Source of the DNA: RZYP01 sp050256135
GTDB lineage: Bacteria; Bacillota; Negativicutes; Acidaminococcales; Acidaminococcaceae
Assembly (NCBI GenBank): GCA_050256135.1
Contig: JBFWIF010000009.1
Span: 1-39,660, forward strand
DNA length: 39,660 bases
Direction of reading: 5' to 3'
This document shows, one piece after another, positions 17,318 through 25,585 of the stretch. The notes under the pieces were generated by a model. The model was not told the DNA's origin, did not search any database, and saw only the letters and a list, made by a program, of their open reading frames with translations. How positions within the stretch are numbered: position 1 is the first letter of the stretch; every line of letters begins with the position of its first letter. The position numbers and the translations under genes are program-made.

Positions 17318-18484
17318 ATGAAAAATGGGTTCTTAAAGGCAGCAGCGGCTACACTGATGTCCGTTGTTTTGGCAGCGGCTGTTGCTGGTTGTGGTAGTTC
17401 ATCCAGTAAAGAGATCAAAATAGGTTTGCTGAATGAAATGACAGGCGGTAATGCGACAATAGGTACTGCGGCAGCAAATGGTGCTAAGCTTGCAATTAAA
17501 GAGATTAATGCTAATGGTGGTTTGCTAGGTAAGCAAATTAAAGCTGTTGTAGCAGATAATAAAAGCGAACCATCAGAAGCTGCAAATGCTATGACTAAAC
17601 TTTTAACACAAGATAGAGTAGTTGCTGTAACAGGAACTTTTTCCAGTTCTAACGCAATTGCAGCTGCTAGCGTAGCTGAAGCCAATAAGATTCCTTATTT
17701 GGTTGCTGGCGCTACTAACCCAAAGGTTACCGTTGATGAAAAAACTAAAAACGTAAAGAAATATATCTATCGTGTTTGTTTTATTGATCCTTTCCAAGGA
17801 ACCGTGGCAGCTAACTTTGCTGCTAAAGACCTTAAGGTAAAAAAAGCAGCGATGCTTGTTGATAACAGCAGCGATTACAGCAAAGGTTTGGCTGAGTTTT
17901 TTGAAGCAGCATTTAAAAAAGAAGGCGGCGAGATAGTTGCTAATGAAGCCTATCTGCAAAAAGATACAGACTTTAAAGCAACATTAACAAAAATTAAAAG
18001 CAAGGGTGCCGATATACTCTATGTTCCTGGCTATTATGAAGAAGTCGGCAAAATAGTAAAACAAGCGCGAGAGATGGGGATAACTGTTCCTATTATCGGT
18101 GCTGATGGTTGGGATTCTCCAAAACTTGTTGAAATAGCTTCTGTTGCCGCATTGAACAATACGTACTTTACTAATCATTATTCAGTGGAAGATACTTCTC
18201 CTAAGGCACAGGCTTTTGTAAAAGCGTACTCTAAGGAATACGGCCAAAAACCGGAGGCTTTGGCTGTTCTCGGCTATGATGCTGTATATGTTCTGGCTGA
18301 TGCTATAAAACGCGCTAATAGTACTGATTCAGCAAAAATTATCGAAGCTCTTGCAGCTACGAAAGATTTTCCGGCTATCAGCGGTATAACAACGATCAAC
18401 AAAACACATGACGCTGATAAAAATGCTGTAGTAATAGAAATGAAAGATGGCAAGCAAGTATTTAAAGCATCCATTAAACCTTGA
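17318..18484 (+). CDS. ABC transporter substrate-binding lipoprotein, branched-chain amino acid type (LivK-like)
   Basis: 388 residues. The first 25 form a lipoprotein signal peptide: a basic N terminus, an Ala/Leu/Val core and the lipobox VAGC with Cys25. The mature part starts IKIGLLNEMTGGNATIGTAAANGAKLAIKEIN and contains GTFSSSNAIAAASVAEANKIPYLVAGATNP. This is the type-I periplasmic-binding fold of the Leu/Ile/Val family, with two lobes and an internal hinge. It would deliver branched-chain amino acids or a similar ligand to a LivHMGF-type transporter, but no permease or ATPase genes are adjacent. It is flanked by its own promoter and terminator, so it is a free-standing gene. The neighbouring leucine T-box and leuA make a branched-chain amino acid ligand plausible, though this is inference. 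AAGGGAG precedes the ATG. Confidence 0.92.
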   Translation: MKNGFLKAAAATLMSVVLAAAVAGCGSSSSKEIKIGLLNEMTGGNATIGTAAANGAKLAIKEINANGGLLGKQIKAVVADNKSEPSEAANAMTKLLTQDRVVAVTGTFSSSNAIAAASVAEANKIPYLVAGATNPKVTVDEKTKNVKKYIYRVCFIDPFQGTVAANFAAKDLKVKKAAMLVDNSSDYSKGLAEFFEAAFKKEGGEIVANEAYLQKDTDFKATLTKIKSKGADILYVPGYYEEVGKIVKQAREMGITVPIIGADGWDSPKLVEIASVAALNNTYFTNHYSVEDTSPKAQAFVKAYSKEYGQKPEALAVLGYDAVYVLADAIKRANSTDSAKIIEALAATKDFPAISGITTINKTHDADKNAVVIEMKDGKQVFKASIKP

Positions 18485-18497
18485 TAAATGTTTGTAT

Positions 18498-18533
18498 ATC
18501 CCCATCGCCAGTTTACAGGTGATGGGGATTTTT
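18498..18533 (+). terminator. Terminator after the livK-like gene
   Basis: TCCCCATC-G-CC pairs with GG-T-GATGGGGA around an 8-base loop, followed by T5. Confidence 0.9.
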
Positions 18534-18544
18534 ACGTATAATTG

Positions 18545-18573
18545 TTGACAAATGATTCGATAAAATATATAAT
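18545..18573 (+). promoter_or_regulatory. Consensus promoter of the leuA T-box leader
   Basis: -35 TTGACA (18545-18550), 17-base spacer, -10 TATAAT (18568-18573), a perfect sigma-A consensus. The predicted start is near 18580, which gives a ~330-base leader. Confidence 0.85.
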
Positions 18574-18599
18574 GGCTATCATAATAACAAAATATTGAT

Positions 18600-18874
18600 T
18601 CATCCATAAAGACAATGAAGGGAATAAGATACAATCAACTTGTTTAAGAGAGCTGACATTTGGTGCGAGTCAGTAACGGTAGTTGTATGAATAGCTCATC
18701 CCTGAGTCGCCTGTTCGATATGTAGAGCAGGACGTGTAGCCACGTTATAGGCAAAGGCCTTGTTGGAGGCTGAAAGGGTTGCCTGTTTTTCTGGCAACTG
18801 AATTAGGGTGGTACCGCGTGGATTATTAAATCCTCGCCCCTATGTATTTTATAGGAGCGAGGATTTTTATTTTT
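18600..18874 (+). promoter_or_regulatory. T-box leader, leucine (CUC) specifier, controlling leuA
   Basis: The T-box sequence AGGGTGGTACCGCG lies at 18805-18818. Stem I features precede it: AAGAGAGCTGAC, then GGTGCGAGTCAGTAACG, then GAATAGCTCATCCCTGAG. The specifier read from the family pattern is CTC, a leucine codon. A terminator follows: the long stem AAATCCTCGCCCCTAT pairs with ATAGGAGCGAGGATTT (18828-18865), followed by T-rich sequence. The competing antiterminator uses the T-box bulge. Established mechanism: uncharged tRNA-Leu bound to the specifier and T-box prevents termination, so leuA is expressed when leucine is scarce. The specifier assignment matches the gene product, which supports it. 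Confidence 0.95.
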
Positions 18875-18909
18875 GCTCTGAAACTTTAAATGCAGAGGAG
18901 ATTATGTTT

Positions 18910-20607
18910 ATGAAACAGCCAAACAAACAGTACATTCCATTTCAGCCTGTAAGTTTACCTGATCGTACATGGCCGGACAAACTCATTACCAAAGCGCCAA
19001 CTTGGTGCAGCGTTGATTTGCGTGATGGTAATCAGGCACTCGTAACACCTATGCAGCTGGAAGAAAAGCTCAGAATGTTTAAGATGCTATTGGCTATAGG
19101 GTTTAAAGAAATTGAGGTTGGTTTTCCATCAGCTTCAGAAACAGAATATGAAATATCGCGTACTTTGATAGAAGACAATTACATTCCTGACGATGTTACT
19201 ATTCAAGTATTGGTACAGGCACGTCCTAAACTGATTGAAAAAACTTTTGAGGCTCTGAAGGGTGCAAAAAATGTTATAGTTCATTTCTATAATTCAACTT
19301 CAACTTTGCAGCGAAAAGTTGTTTTCAAAGAAGGTCAGGAAGGTATTATCAAGATTGCAGTAGATGGTGCAAAGCTTATTAGGGAATTAAGTGAGAGGGA
19401 AACGGCACGCAGCGGTATGAACATTCGTTATGAATATTCGCCTGAGAGTTTTACTGGCACGGAAATTGATTTTGCTATTGAGATATGTGAAAAGGTTATG
19501 GAGGCATTGGGTGCTAATGAGGAAAAGAAAGTAATACTTAATCTTCCTTCTACAGTTGAAATGGCAACGCCAAACACTTATGCTGACCAGATTGAATATT
19601 TCTGTACACATATGAAGAAGCGTGAAAGTGCTATAATCAGCCTGCATCCGCATAATGATCGTGGTACAGGTGTAGCTGCAACAGAACTGGGACTAATGGC
19701 CGGTGCTGACAGGGTTGAGGGAACTCTCTTCGGCAATGGCGAGAGAACGGGCAATGTTGATATCGTAACATTAGCCTTGAACATGTATACGCAAAACGTT
19801 AATCCAATGCTTGATTTTTCGAATATCAAAGAAATTAAAGCAGTATGTGAAGAGTGTACTAAAATGAATGTCCATGAAAGACATCCATATGCCGGGGATT
19901 TGGTGTTTACTGCTTTTTCGGGTTCCCATCAGGATGCGATACGCAAAGGTTTCGAATATATGACTAAAAGCGCTACTGCTTTCTGGGAAGTTCCGTATTT
20001 ACCGATTAATCCAGCGGACCTTAACCGTGAATATGAACCGGTTATCAGAATTAATAGCCAATCTGGTAAAGGCGGAGCCGCCTTTGTTCTCCAACAGACC
20101 GTTGGATATGATTTGCCAAAAAATATGCATCCAGAGTTCGGCGACGTCGTCAAAGCAGCTGCAGATGCCTCGGGAGAGGAACTTAACCCTGATCAAATTG
20201 TCGAGCTGTTCAATAAGGAATATATTGCCTTTACCGGTAAGTATAAGCTTATTAAACACAAATTTTTGGAAGAGCATGAAGATGATGATAATCACAGCAC
20301 AAGATTTGAAGGAATTGTAAGAGTCGATGGTGAAGATAAAACAATTACAGGAAACGGTAATGGGCCTATTGACGCATTTTTCCAGGCTTTGGCTGGAATT
20401 GGCGTTGTAGGTTATGAATTTATTTCCTATCAGGAGCACGCTATTTCTAAAGGATCAGATGCCAAAGCAATATCCTATATTGAATTAAAGGTGCCTGGTA
20501 ATGGACATATTTTTGGCGTCGGCATCCATAGTAATATCAATGTTGCTTCTTTGCTAGGTATTATTTGTGCTATTAATCGTTCACTAAAACACATAAAAGC
20601 AGAATAA
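18910..20607 (+). CDS. leuA: 2-isopropylmalate synthase, yeast/actinobacterial type with C-terminal regulatory domain
   Basis: 565 residues, clearly longer than the ~510-residue E. coli type. It condenses acetyl-CoA with 2-oxoisovalerate, the first committed step of leucine synthesis. RTWPDKLITKAPTWCSVDLRDGNQAL near the N terminus contains the metal/substrate motif LRDGNQ (R38, D39). HPHNDRGTGVAATELG supplies the H-x-H metal ligands, and the GNGERTGNVD loop follows. The C-terminal ~130 residues are the LeuA dimer/allosteric domain that binds leucine. The frame is open from 18808 through the T-box terminator, which is leader and not protein. I chose the ATG at 18910, 9 bases from GAGGAG; the ATG at 18904 is too close. 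Control appears double: T-box attenuation and expected leucine feedback. A terminator follows. Confidence 0.96.
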   Translation: MKQPNKQYIPFQPVSLPDRTWPDKLITKAPTWCSVDLRDGNQALVTPMQLEEKLRMFKMLLAIGFKEIEVGFPSASETEYEISRTLIEDNYIPDDVTIQVLVQARPKLIEKTFEALKGAKNVIVHFYNSTSTLQRKVVFKEGQEGIIKIAVDGAKLIRELSERETARSGMNIRYEYSPESFTGTEIDFAIEICEKVMEALGANEEKKVILNLPSTVEMATPNTYADQIEYFCTHMKKRESAIISLHPHNDRGTGVAATELGLMAGADRVEGTLFGNGERTGNVDIVTLALNMYTQNVNPMLDFSNIKEIKAVCEECTKMNVHERHPYAGDLVFTAFSGSHQDAIRKGFEYMTKSATAFWEVPYLPINPADLNREYEPVIRINSQSGKGGAAFVLQQTVGYDLPKNMHPEFGDVVKAAADASGEELNPDQIVELFNKEYIAFTGKYKLIKHKFLEEHEDDDNHSTRFEGIVRVDGEDKTITGNGNGPIDAFFQALAGIGVVGYEFISYQEHAISKGSDAKAISYIELKVPGNGHIFGVGIHSNINVASLLGIICAINRSLKHIKAE

Positions 20608-20631
20608 AAAAGGTCTACATGAGAATTAAAA

Positions 20632-20660
20632 AAATAACTCGCGTATAGCGAGTTATTTTT
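20632..20660 (+). terminator. Terminator after leuA
   Basis: AAATAACTCGC and GCGAGTTATTT form a perfect 11-bp stem with a 5-base loop, followed by further T residues. Confidence 0.9.
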
Positions 20661-20838
20661 TGTGTGTTAAAGTGATCCGGGTAATTTTCGTCGCTAATAG
20701 AATTATGTAGTAATATATTGTTAAAAATGTACAATTATTGGTATTGTGTTTTTTGTGCTGTAAATGTAAAATAGGAATAACATTTGGCCTGGTAGGGCCT
20801 TTTGTTCTTTTACTTCATAATTAGTCAGGAGGATTATT

Positions 20839-22092
20839 ATGTCTCAAATCAGACCGTTCAAAGGTTTACGCCCTTTGCCGGAATTAGCTGCTCAAATAGC
20901 ATCTTTACCCTATGATGTCATGGATACAGAGGAAGCAAGGGCTATTCTAAAGGATAATCCACTTAGTTTTCTAAGTGTTACAAAATCTGAAGCAACTATG
21001 CCACCAGGAGTTGATCAGCATAGTAGAGAGGTTTATCAAAAAGCAAAAGAGAATTTGCAAAAGTATATATCTTCCGGACAGATGAAGACTGATGAAAAAC
21101 CATGCTATTATCTTTATAGGCAGGAAATGAACGGACATGTCCAAGTTGGTCTGGTTGCCTGTGCATCCGTCCAGGAGTACAGGGATAATATCATCAAAAA
21201 ACATGAGTTGACACGTCATGATAAAGAGCAGGATAGAGTAGACCATATTACTATTACCGAAGCGCAGACAGGATCCGTCTTTTTGACCTGCAGAAACAAA
21301 AAAGAGATAGATGAATTAACTGCTGACCTTATGAATGTGCAGAAGCCAGCATATGATTTTGTTGCTGATGATGGCATCAGACATACGTTATATGTTATTG
21401 ATGCTGATAAAGATATTTCGGAAATAACCCGATTATTTTCTGAAGTTCCTGTGATGTATATTGCGGATGGTCATCATCGTTCTGCTGCGGCTATGCGCGT
21501 CGCAGATGCCATGAGCAAGAGATCTGGTCATAATGGAAGTGAGGAGTATAATTATTTCCTCGCTGTTATTTTCCCGGATAATATGATGTGCATTCTTGAC
21601 TATAACCGCGTGGTTAAAGATTTATGTGGTATGTCAGAAGCAGAATTTCTCGCAAAAATACAAGAAAAATTTATTGTTCTGGAAAATAATGGTGAAAACA
21701 AAAAGCCTGCCAAGCTGCATCAATTCGGTATGTATCTTGCTGGCAAATGGTATACTTTGACGGCTAAACCAGAAATTTATGATGACCATGATCCTGTTGG
21801 TTGTCTGGATGTAACGGTTCTGCAGGAAAACATATTAGCGCCAATGCTTGGAATTAAAGATCCGCGTACGGATGAAAGAATTTCTTTTATTGGCGGAATT
21901 CGCGGCCTTGGTGAATTAGAAAAAAAAGTTAACAGTGGTGAATACAAGGTAGCGTTTGCTATGTATCCAACATCTATGGACCAGTTAATGGAAATTGCTG
22001 ACGCTGGCATGATTATGCCGCCAAAATCAACTTGGTTCGAGCCAAAACTCAGGGATGCCATGGTTGTACATTTGATCGGAGATGATATTTAA
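20839..22092 (+). CDS. DUF1015 family protein, coupled to serC
   Basis: 417 residues, the usual length for DUF1015 (COG4198). The N terminus IRPFKGLRPLPELAAQIASLPYDVMDTEEAR is the family signature. Further conserved blocks are KHELTRHDKEQDRVDHI (~115-131) and VMYIADGHHRSAAAMRVADAM (~207-225), the H-H-R-S motif. No catalytic activity is established for the family, and I see no signal peptide or membrane segment. AGGAGG at 20827-20832 fixes the start. The stop overlaps the serC start (TAATG), so the two proteins are made together, which suggests a link to serine metabolism. A possible weak promoter is TTGTTA-18-TATTGT at 20718-20747. Confidence 0.9.
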   Translation: MSQIRPFKGLRPLPELAAQIASLPYDVMDTEEARAILKDNPLSFLSVTKSEATMPPGVDQHSREVYQKAKENLQKYISSGQMKTDEKPCYYLYRQEMNGHVQVGLVACASVQEYRDNIIKKHELTRHDKEQDRVDHITITEAQTGSVFLTCRNKKEIDELTADLMNVQKPAYDFVADDGIRHTLYVIDADKDISEITRLFSEVPVMYIADGHHRSAAAMRVADAMSKRSGHNGSEEYNYFLAVIFPDNMMCILDYNRVVKDLCGMSEAEFLAKIQEKFIVLENNGENKKPAKLHQFGMYLAGKWYTLTAKPEIYDDHDPVGCLDVTVLQENILAPMLGIKDPRTDERISFIGGIRGLGELEKKVNSGEYKVAFAMYPTSMDQLMEIADAGMIMPPKSTWFEPKLRDAMVVHLIGDDI

Positions 22093-23177
22093 TGAGCAGA
22101 ATATTTAATTTCAGCGCCGGACCCGCTGTGTTGCCGTTAGAGGTTTTAAAAGAAGTTCAGGAAGAGCTTCTTGATTACCAAGGAACCGGAATGTCTATTC
22201 TGGAAATGAGCCACAGGTCACCTTCTTATGAGAAAGTTAACGCTGAGGCTGAGGCAGACATAAAAGAATTACTTGGACTTGATGATGACTACTGCGTTTT
22301 GTTCCTTGGCGGTGGCGGCAGCTTGCAGTTTTCTATGGTTGCGATGAATTTTCTTACTCCGGATAAAAAAGGCGGCTATGTTATAACTAGTACCTTTTCT
22401 GATAAGGCAATGAAAGAAGCGCAAAAAGTAGGGGAAACTAGCGTGCTGTTTAGCAGTAAAGATAATAAATATAATCGTGTACCTCGTCCTGAAGAATTAA
22501 CATATGATGACGACCTTGCCTATGTGCATATTACCGGTAACAATACTATAGAAGGTACTGAGTTCATGGATTATCCTGATACTGGCAATATTCCTTTAAT
22601 AGCAGATTTATCTTCCGATATTCTTAGTCGTCCGATTGATGCCACTAAGTTTTCTTTAATTTATGCTGGCGCACAAAAAAACATAGGCCCCGGCGGTGTT
22701 GTTGTAGTAATTGCACGCAAAAGTTACCTTGCAGGCCGCGACAAATCTTTGCCGACGATGTTGAATTACGAGGTACATATGGAAAATAATTCATTGTACA
22801 ACACGCCACCAGTATTCGGCGTATATATTGTCGGTAAGGTTGCTAAATGGCTGAAAGCGCAAGGGGGACTTGAAGTCATGGCTGAACGTAATAAAGAAAA
22901 GGCTAAGCTTGTTTATGACGTGATAGATGCTCATCCGAACTTTTTCCGTGGCTATGCTGACAAGGATTGCCGTTCTTTGATGAACGTTACTTTTGGTTTA
23001 CCAACTACGGAGCTGGAAGTGAAATTTGCGACTGAGGCAAAAGCTATTGGGCTTGATGGGTTAAAAGGTCATCGTAGTGTCGGTGGTTTGCGTGCGTCTA
23101 TTTATAATGCGATGCCAAAAGCTGGCTGTCAAAAGCTTGCTGAATTTATGGAAGATTTTTACCAAAACAATAAATAA
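22092..23177 (+). CDS. serC: Phosphoserine aminotransferase
   Basis: 361 residues, the normal length for SerC. A PLP enzyme that converts 3-phosphohydroxypyruvate plus glutamate to phosphoserine plus 2-oxoglutarate in serine synthesis; it can also act in pyridoxal phosphate synthesis. The start IFNFSAGPAVLPLEVL is diagnostic. The active-site lysine is in YAGAQKNIGPGG (Lys196, compare Lys198 in E. coli). HMENNSLYNTPPVFGVY and the C-terminal GHRSVGGLRASIYNAMP also match the family. It starts within the DUF1015 stop codon (TAATG) and relies on a GGAGA inside the preceding gene. No serA or serB is present in the window. Confidence 0.97.
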   Translation: MSRIFNFSAGPAVLPLEVLKEVQEELLDYQGTGMSILEMSHRSPSYEKVNAEAEADIKELLGLDDDYCVLFLGGGGSLQFSMVAMNFLTPDKKGGYVITSTFSDKAMKEAQKVGETSVLFSSKDNKYNRVPRPEELTYDDDLAYVHITGNNTIEGTEFMDYPDTGNIPLIADLSSDILSRPIDATKFSLIYAGAQKNIGPGGVVVVIARKSYLAGRDKSLPTMLNYEVHMENNSLYNTPPVFGVYIVGKVAKWLKAQGGLEVMAERNKEKAKLVYDVIDAHPNFFRGYADKDCRSLMNVTFGLPTTELEVKFATEAKAIGLDGLKGHRSVGGLRASIYNAMPKAGCQKLAEFMEDFYQNNK

Positions 23178-23259
23178 TCTTTAAGGCGAAGATGAGTGAT
23201 AATTGATAGTTATCCGTGCGGTTATTTCTTTCCTTTAGGTTTATTGGAGGAAAAAGAAA

Positions 23260-23973
23260 ATGAAAGATGGTTTTATTAAAACTGGGAAAAAACTTGGCGT
23301 TATTGGTGGTATGGGGCCTGCTGCTTCAGCAGAATTCCTGCATATTTTAACCAAAAAATCACCAGCCGAAATAGATCAGGAACATGCGGTTGTTTATATG
23401 ATTGCTGACACGGAAATTCCGGACCGCAGCAGTGCCATCTTGGGTAAAGGACCAGATCCTTCGGCGCAGTTGAAAAGTGATTTTGATAAACTTGTTGGAA
23501 TGGGTGCGGATATATTTGCTGTACCATGCAATACTGCACACTATTTTATTGACAGATTTGATAAACCATTGCCTAAACCATTGATTCATATTGTTGAAGA
23601 AACGGTGCTTGCGGCAAAACGTCTTAATCCAGATGGAGCTTGGATGCTTTCAACTGTAGGTACCATGCAAAGTGGTCTTTATCAGTTATATGCAGATAAA
23701 TTAGATTATAAGATATATATTCCCAATGAAAGGCAACGTGAAGAAATTCAGAAAAGCATAGTGGAGGTCAAAGCTAATAATTTTGCACAAGCAGGTGAAA
23801 TAGTAAGAAAAGTGGTGCTTGAGTTATGGCGTGAGAAAGACTTGCCAGTTATGACAGCGTGTACAGAAATACCTTTAGGGTATGATGCTTCTGGACTGTC
23901 AAAGGAAAAGTCAGTTTCGAGTTTGGAAGCATTGGCGGAAGCATGCGTTGCAAAACTTTATGAGAAAAAATAA
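23260..23973 (+). CDS. Aspartate/glutamate racemase family protein
   Basis: 237 residues of the Asp/Glu/hydantoin racemase superfamily. These PLP-independent enzymes use two cysteines as acid and base. The N terminus KLGVIGGMGPAASAEFL is the typical aspartate-racemase start. The first catalytic Cys is in FAVPCNTAHYF (~Cys87), and the second is in VMTACTEIPLG (~Cys207). Both are present, so it is likely active. The length fits aspartate racemase (RacX/YgeA type) better than MurI. The substrate could be Asp, Glu or another amino acid, perhaps for cell-wall or spent-medium D-amino acids. GGAGG at 23246-23250 sets the start. It lies 80 bases after serC with no terminator between, so it may be co-transcribed. 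Confidence 0.9.
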   Translation: MKDGFIKTGKKLGVIGGMGPAASAEFLHILTKKSPAEIDQEHAVVYMIADTEIPDRSSAILGKGPDPSAQLKSDFDKLVGMGADIFAVPCNTAHYFIDRFDKPLPKPLIHIVEETVLAAKRLNPDGAWMLSTVGTMQSGLYQLYADKLDYKIYIPNERQREEIQKSIVEVKANNFAQAGEIVRKVVLELWREKDLPVMTACTEIPLGYDASGLSKEKSVSSLEALAEACVAKLYEKK

Positions 23974-23988
23974 TATTTAGCAAAAAAT

Positions 23989-24026
23989 AAAGCGTAAATC
24001 AAGAATTAATTCTTGATTTACGCTTT
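23989..24026. terminator. Bidirectional terminator, perfect 38-base palindrome
   Basis: AAAGCGTAAATCAAGAATT is followed directly by its exact reverse complement. The loop is whatever opens at the AATT centre. The A/T-flanked hairpin lies between the racemase-family gene (+) and the TPM gene (-) and serves both. Confidence 0.9.
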
Positions 24027-24032
24027 TGGTTT

Positions 24033-24794
24033 TTACCATCTGCGGCTGGAGCCACCGCCGCCGCCGCTACCGCCGCCATAACCGCCTCCGAAGCCGCCGC
24101 CACCGCGGCCACCACCTCGTAGAAACATTATTATCAAAAAGCTAAGAATTGCACCGCCAAAAAATAATTGGTCAATTAATAACAATCCGGCGATGCCGAC
24201 AATGAAAATAATTTTTAGCCAAAAAGGCATTTCAGCTGTTTGTGCAGAGGAATTTTTTTGTGAGGCATTTTGAATTTTAGCTTCAAGCTTGACGTTGTAT
24301 TCTTTTGCTACGATGCTGGCTATGTTAGCATAGCCTTGCATAATACCTTTGTCATAGTTACCGGAACTAAAATAGGGAATCATAGCCTTATCCTGAATGC
24401 GACCAGTCAACCCGTCGGGAAGAGCGCCTTCAAGACCATATCCAACTTCAATGCGTGATTGGCGGTCCTTTAAAGCTATTAAAAGTAAAACGCCGTTATT
24501 CTTTTCTTTATCACCTATGCCCCAAGCTCGTAAAAGCTCCAAAGAATAATCTTCAATGGGTTTGCCCTCGAGGGAGGGTATAGTTACAACAACAACTTGG
24601 GCCTTGGTCTTGTTATCAAGGTCCTTGCTAACAGCATTTATTGTTGCTTTTGTTTCTGGTGAAAGCAGGTTTGCATAATCCTGAACATAAATGCTGCCAT
24701 TAGTTGGTTTTGGCGGAATTTTTGACTCTGCGTCTGCCTGGGAAGAGAAAAAAACTTGGAAAGTCAGCAGAAGCAATGCTAGCAAACGTTTCAT
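24033..24794 (-). CDS. TPM domain (YgcG-like) membrane protein with Gly-rich tail
   Basis: 253 residues. Residues 1-22 form a signal peptide (KRLLALLLLTFQVFFSSQADA). A TPM/DUF477 domain follows (~35-165), with VQDYANLLSPETKATI, VVVVTIPSLEGKPIEDYSLELLRAWGIGDKEKNNGVLLLIALKDRQSRIEVGYGLEGALPD and the D-x-x-T-G-R-I element. A short membrane segment (~190-225) precedes a low-complexity Gly/Ser tail ending SSRRW. The TPM fold is found in photosystem II repair proteins (TLP18.3/Psb32) and in many bacterial envelope proteins of unclear function. It lies 34 bases downstream of lemA in an operon, a common pairing. The GC-rich stretch at 24040-24120 encodes the Gly tail and is not a foreign insert. Confidence 0.9.
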   Translation of the reverse strand: MKRLLALLLLTFQVFFSSQADAESKIPPKPTNGSIYVQDYANLLSPETKATINAVSKDLDNKTKAQVVVVTIPSLEGKPIEDYSLELLRAWGIGDKEKNNGVLLLIALKDRQSRIEVGYGLEGALPDGLTGRIQDKAMIPYFSSGNYDKGIMQGYANIASIVAKEYNVKLEAKIQNASQKNSSAQTAEMPFWLKIIFIVGIAGLLLIDQLFFGGAILSFLIIMFLRGGGRGGGGFGGGYGGGSGGGGGSSRRW

Positions 24795-24828
24795 TGTTAT
24801 CCTCCCCTTTCTTTAAATTAGAGAAGGT

Positions 24829-25383
24829 TTAGAAGGAAACCTTGGGAACGGCTTTTGCACTTTCTTCAACCTTGAAATAGTCTTTTTGGTGAAATCCGAA
24901 AGCACCAGCGTAAATGACTGTCGGAAACGACTTTATACTTGAGTTGTAAACTTGCACTGCGTCATTGTAGTCTTTGCGTGCAACAGCTATGCGATTCTCA
25001 GTGCCGGCCAGCTCATCGGCGAGTTGGCGAAAACTAGCGTCGGATTTAATCGTTGGATAGTTTTCGACAACAACTAATAAGCGAGAGAGCGCACCTGTAA
25101 GCTCATTATTTGCTGCTGCTTTGCTGGCGACACCTTGGGCACCGGAAAGTTTGGCACGAGCATCAGTAACTGATTTAATAACATCTTTTTCTTGCTTGGC
25201 CATGCCTTGTACTGTTGCTACAAGGTTCGGGATTAAATCACTACGGCGTTGGAGTTGATTCTCTACCTGACTCCATTTGCCATTAACGCTTTCATTCATT
25301 GCTACTAGATTGTTGTAGCCGCTAAAAAGGGTTATAGCAACTAATACGATGACAACTAAAATTCCTATTAATGTTTTTTTCAA
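24829..25383 (-). CDS. lemA: LemA family protein
   Basis: 184 residues. One N-terminal membrane helix (~4-22), then the LemA helical bundle: NNLVAMNESVNGKWSQVENQLQRRSDLIPNLV (~24-55), VTDARAKLSGAQG, LLVVVENYPTIKSDASFRQLADELAGTENRIAVARKDYNDAVQVYN. The C terminus has FPTVIYAGAFGFHQKDYF. These are the hallmark segments. The active end is usually outside the membrane; function is not firmly established. The start codon is TTG at 25383 (TTG AAA AAA), 10 bases after AGGAGG. It is the first gene of the lemA-TPM operon, from a consensus-like promoter. Confidence 0.95.
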   Translation of the reverse strand: MKKTLIGILVVIVLVAITLFSGYNNLVAMNESVNGKWSQVENQLQRRSDLIPNLVATVQGMAKQEKDVIKSVTDARAKLSGAQGVASKAAANNELTGALSRLLVVVENYPTIKSDASFRQLADELAGTENRIAVARKDYNDAVQVYNSSIKSFPTVIYAGAFGFHQKDYFKVEESAKAVPKVSF

Positions 25384-25430
25384 GACGAGGGCACCTCCTG
25401 GGGTTTAAAATAATTGTGAAACATAATCTA

Positions 25431-25459
25431 ATTGTAATGTGCGCATATATCATTGTCAA
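25431..25459 (-). promoter_or_regulatory. Promoter of the lemA-TPM operon
   Basis: Minus strand: -35 TTGACA (25459-25454), 17-base spacer, -10 TACAAT (25436-25431). It is about 48 bases before the lemA start. Confidence 0.75.
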
Positions 25460-25585
25460 ATTTAGGTTTTTGCAAAGGAAAACTATTTTAATGAGATGAT
25501 TATTATTTTGAGATATTTGCGCGCTTTCAGAGATAATAATATAATTTAATCTAGCAAGGCACGATAAGGGAAAGCCGGTGAAAAA

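Noticed and set aside
18808..18909. N-terminal extension of LeuA (34 codons)
   Set aside because: This stretch is the T-box sequence and its terminator, so it is leader RNA. The ATG at 18910 has the ribosome site.
20710..20760. Strong promoter for DUF1015-serC
   Set aside because: Only TTGTTA-18-TATTGT is present, too weak to list as a separate feature.
24040..24120. GC-rich repetitive-looking stretch considered as a foreign or repeat element
   Set aside because: It simply encodes the Gly/Ser-rich tail typical of TPM proteins.
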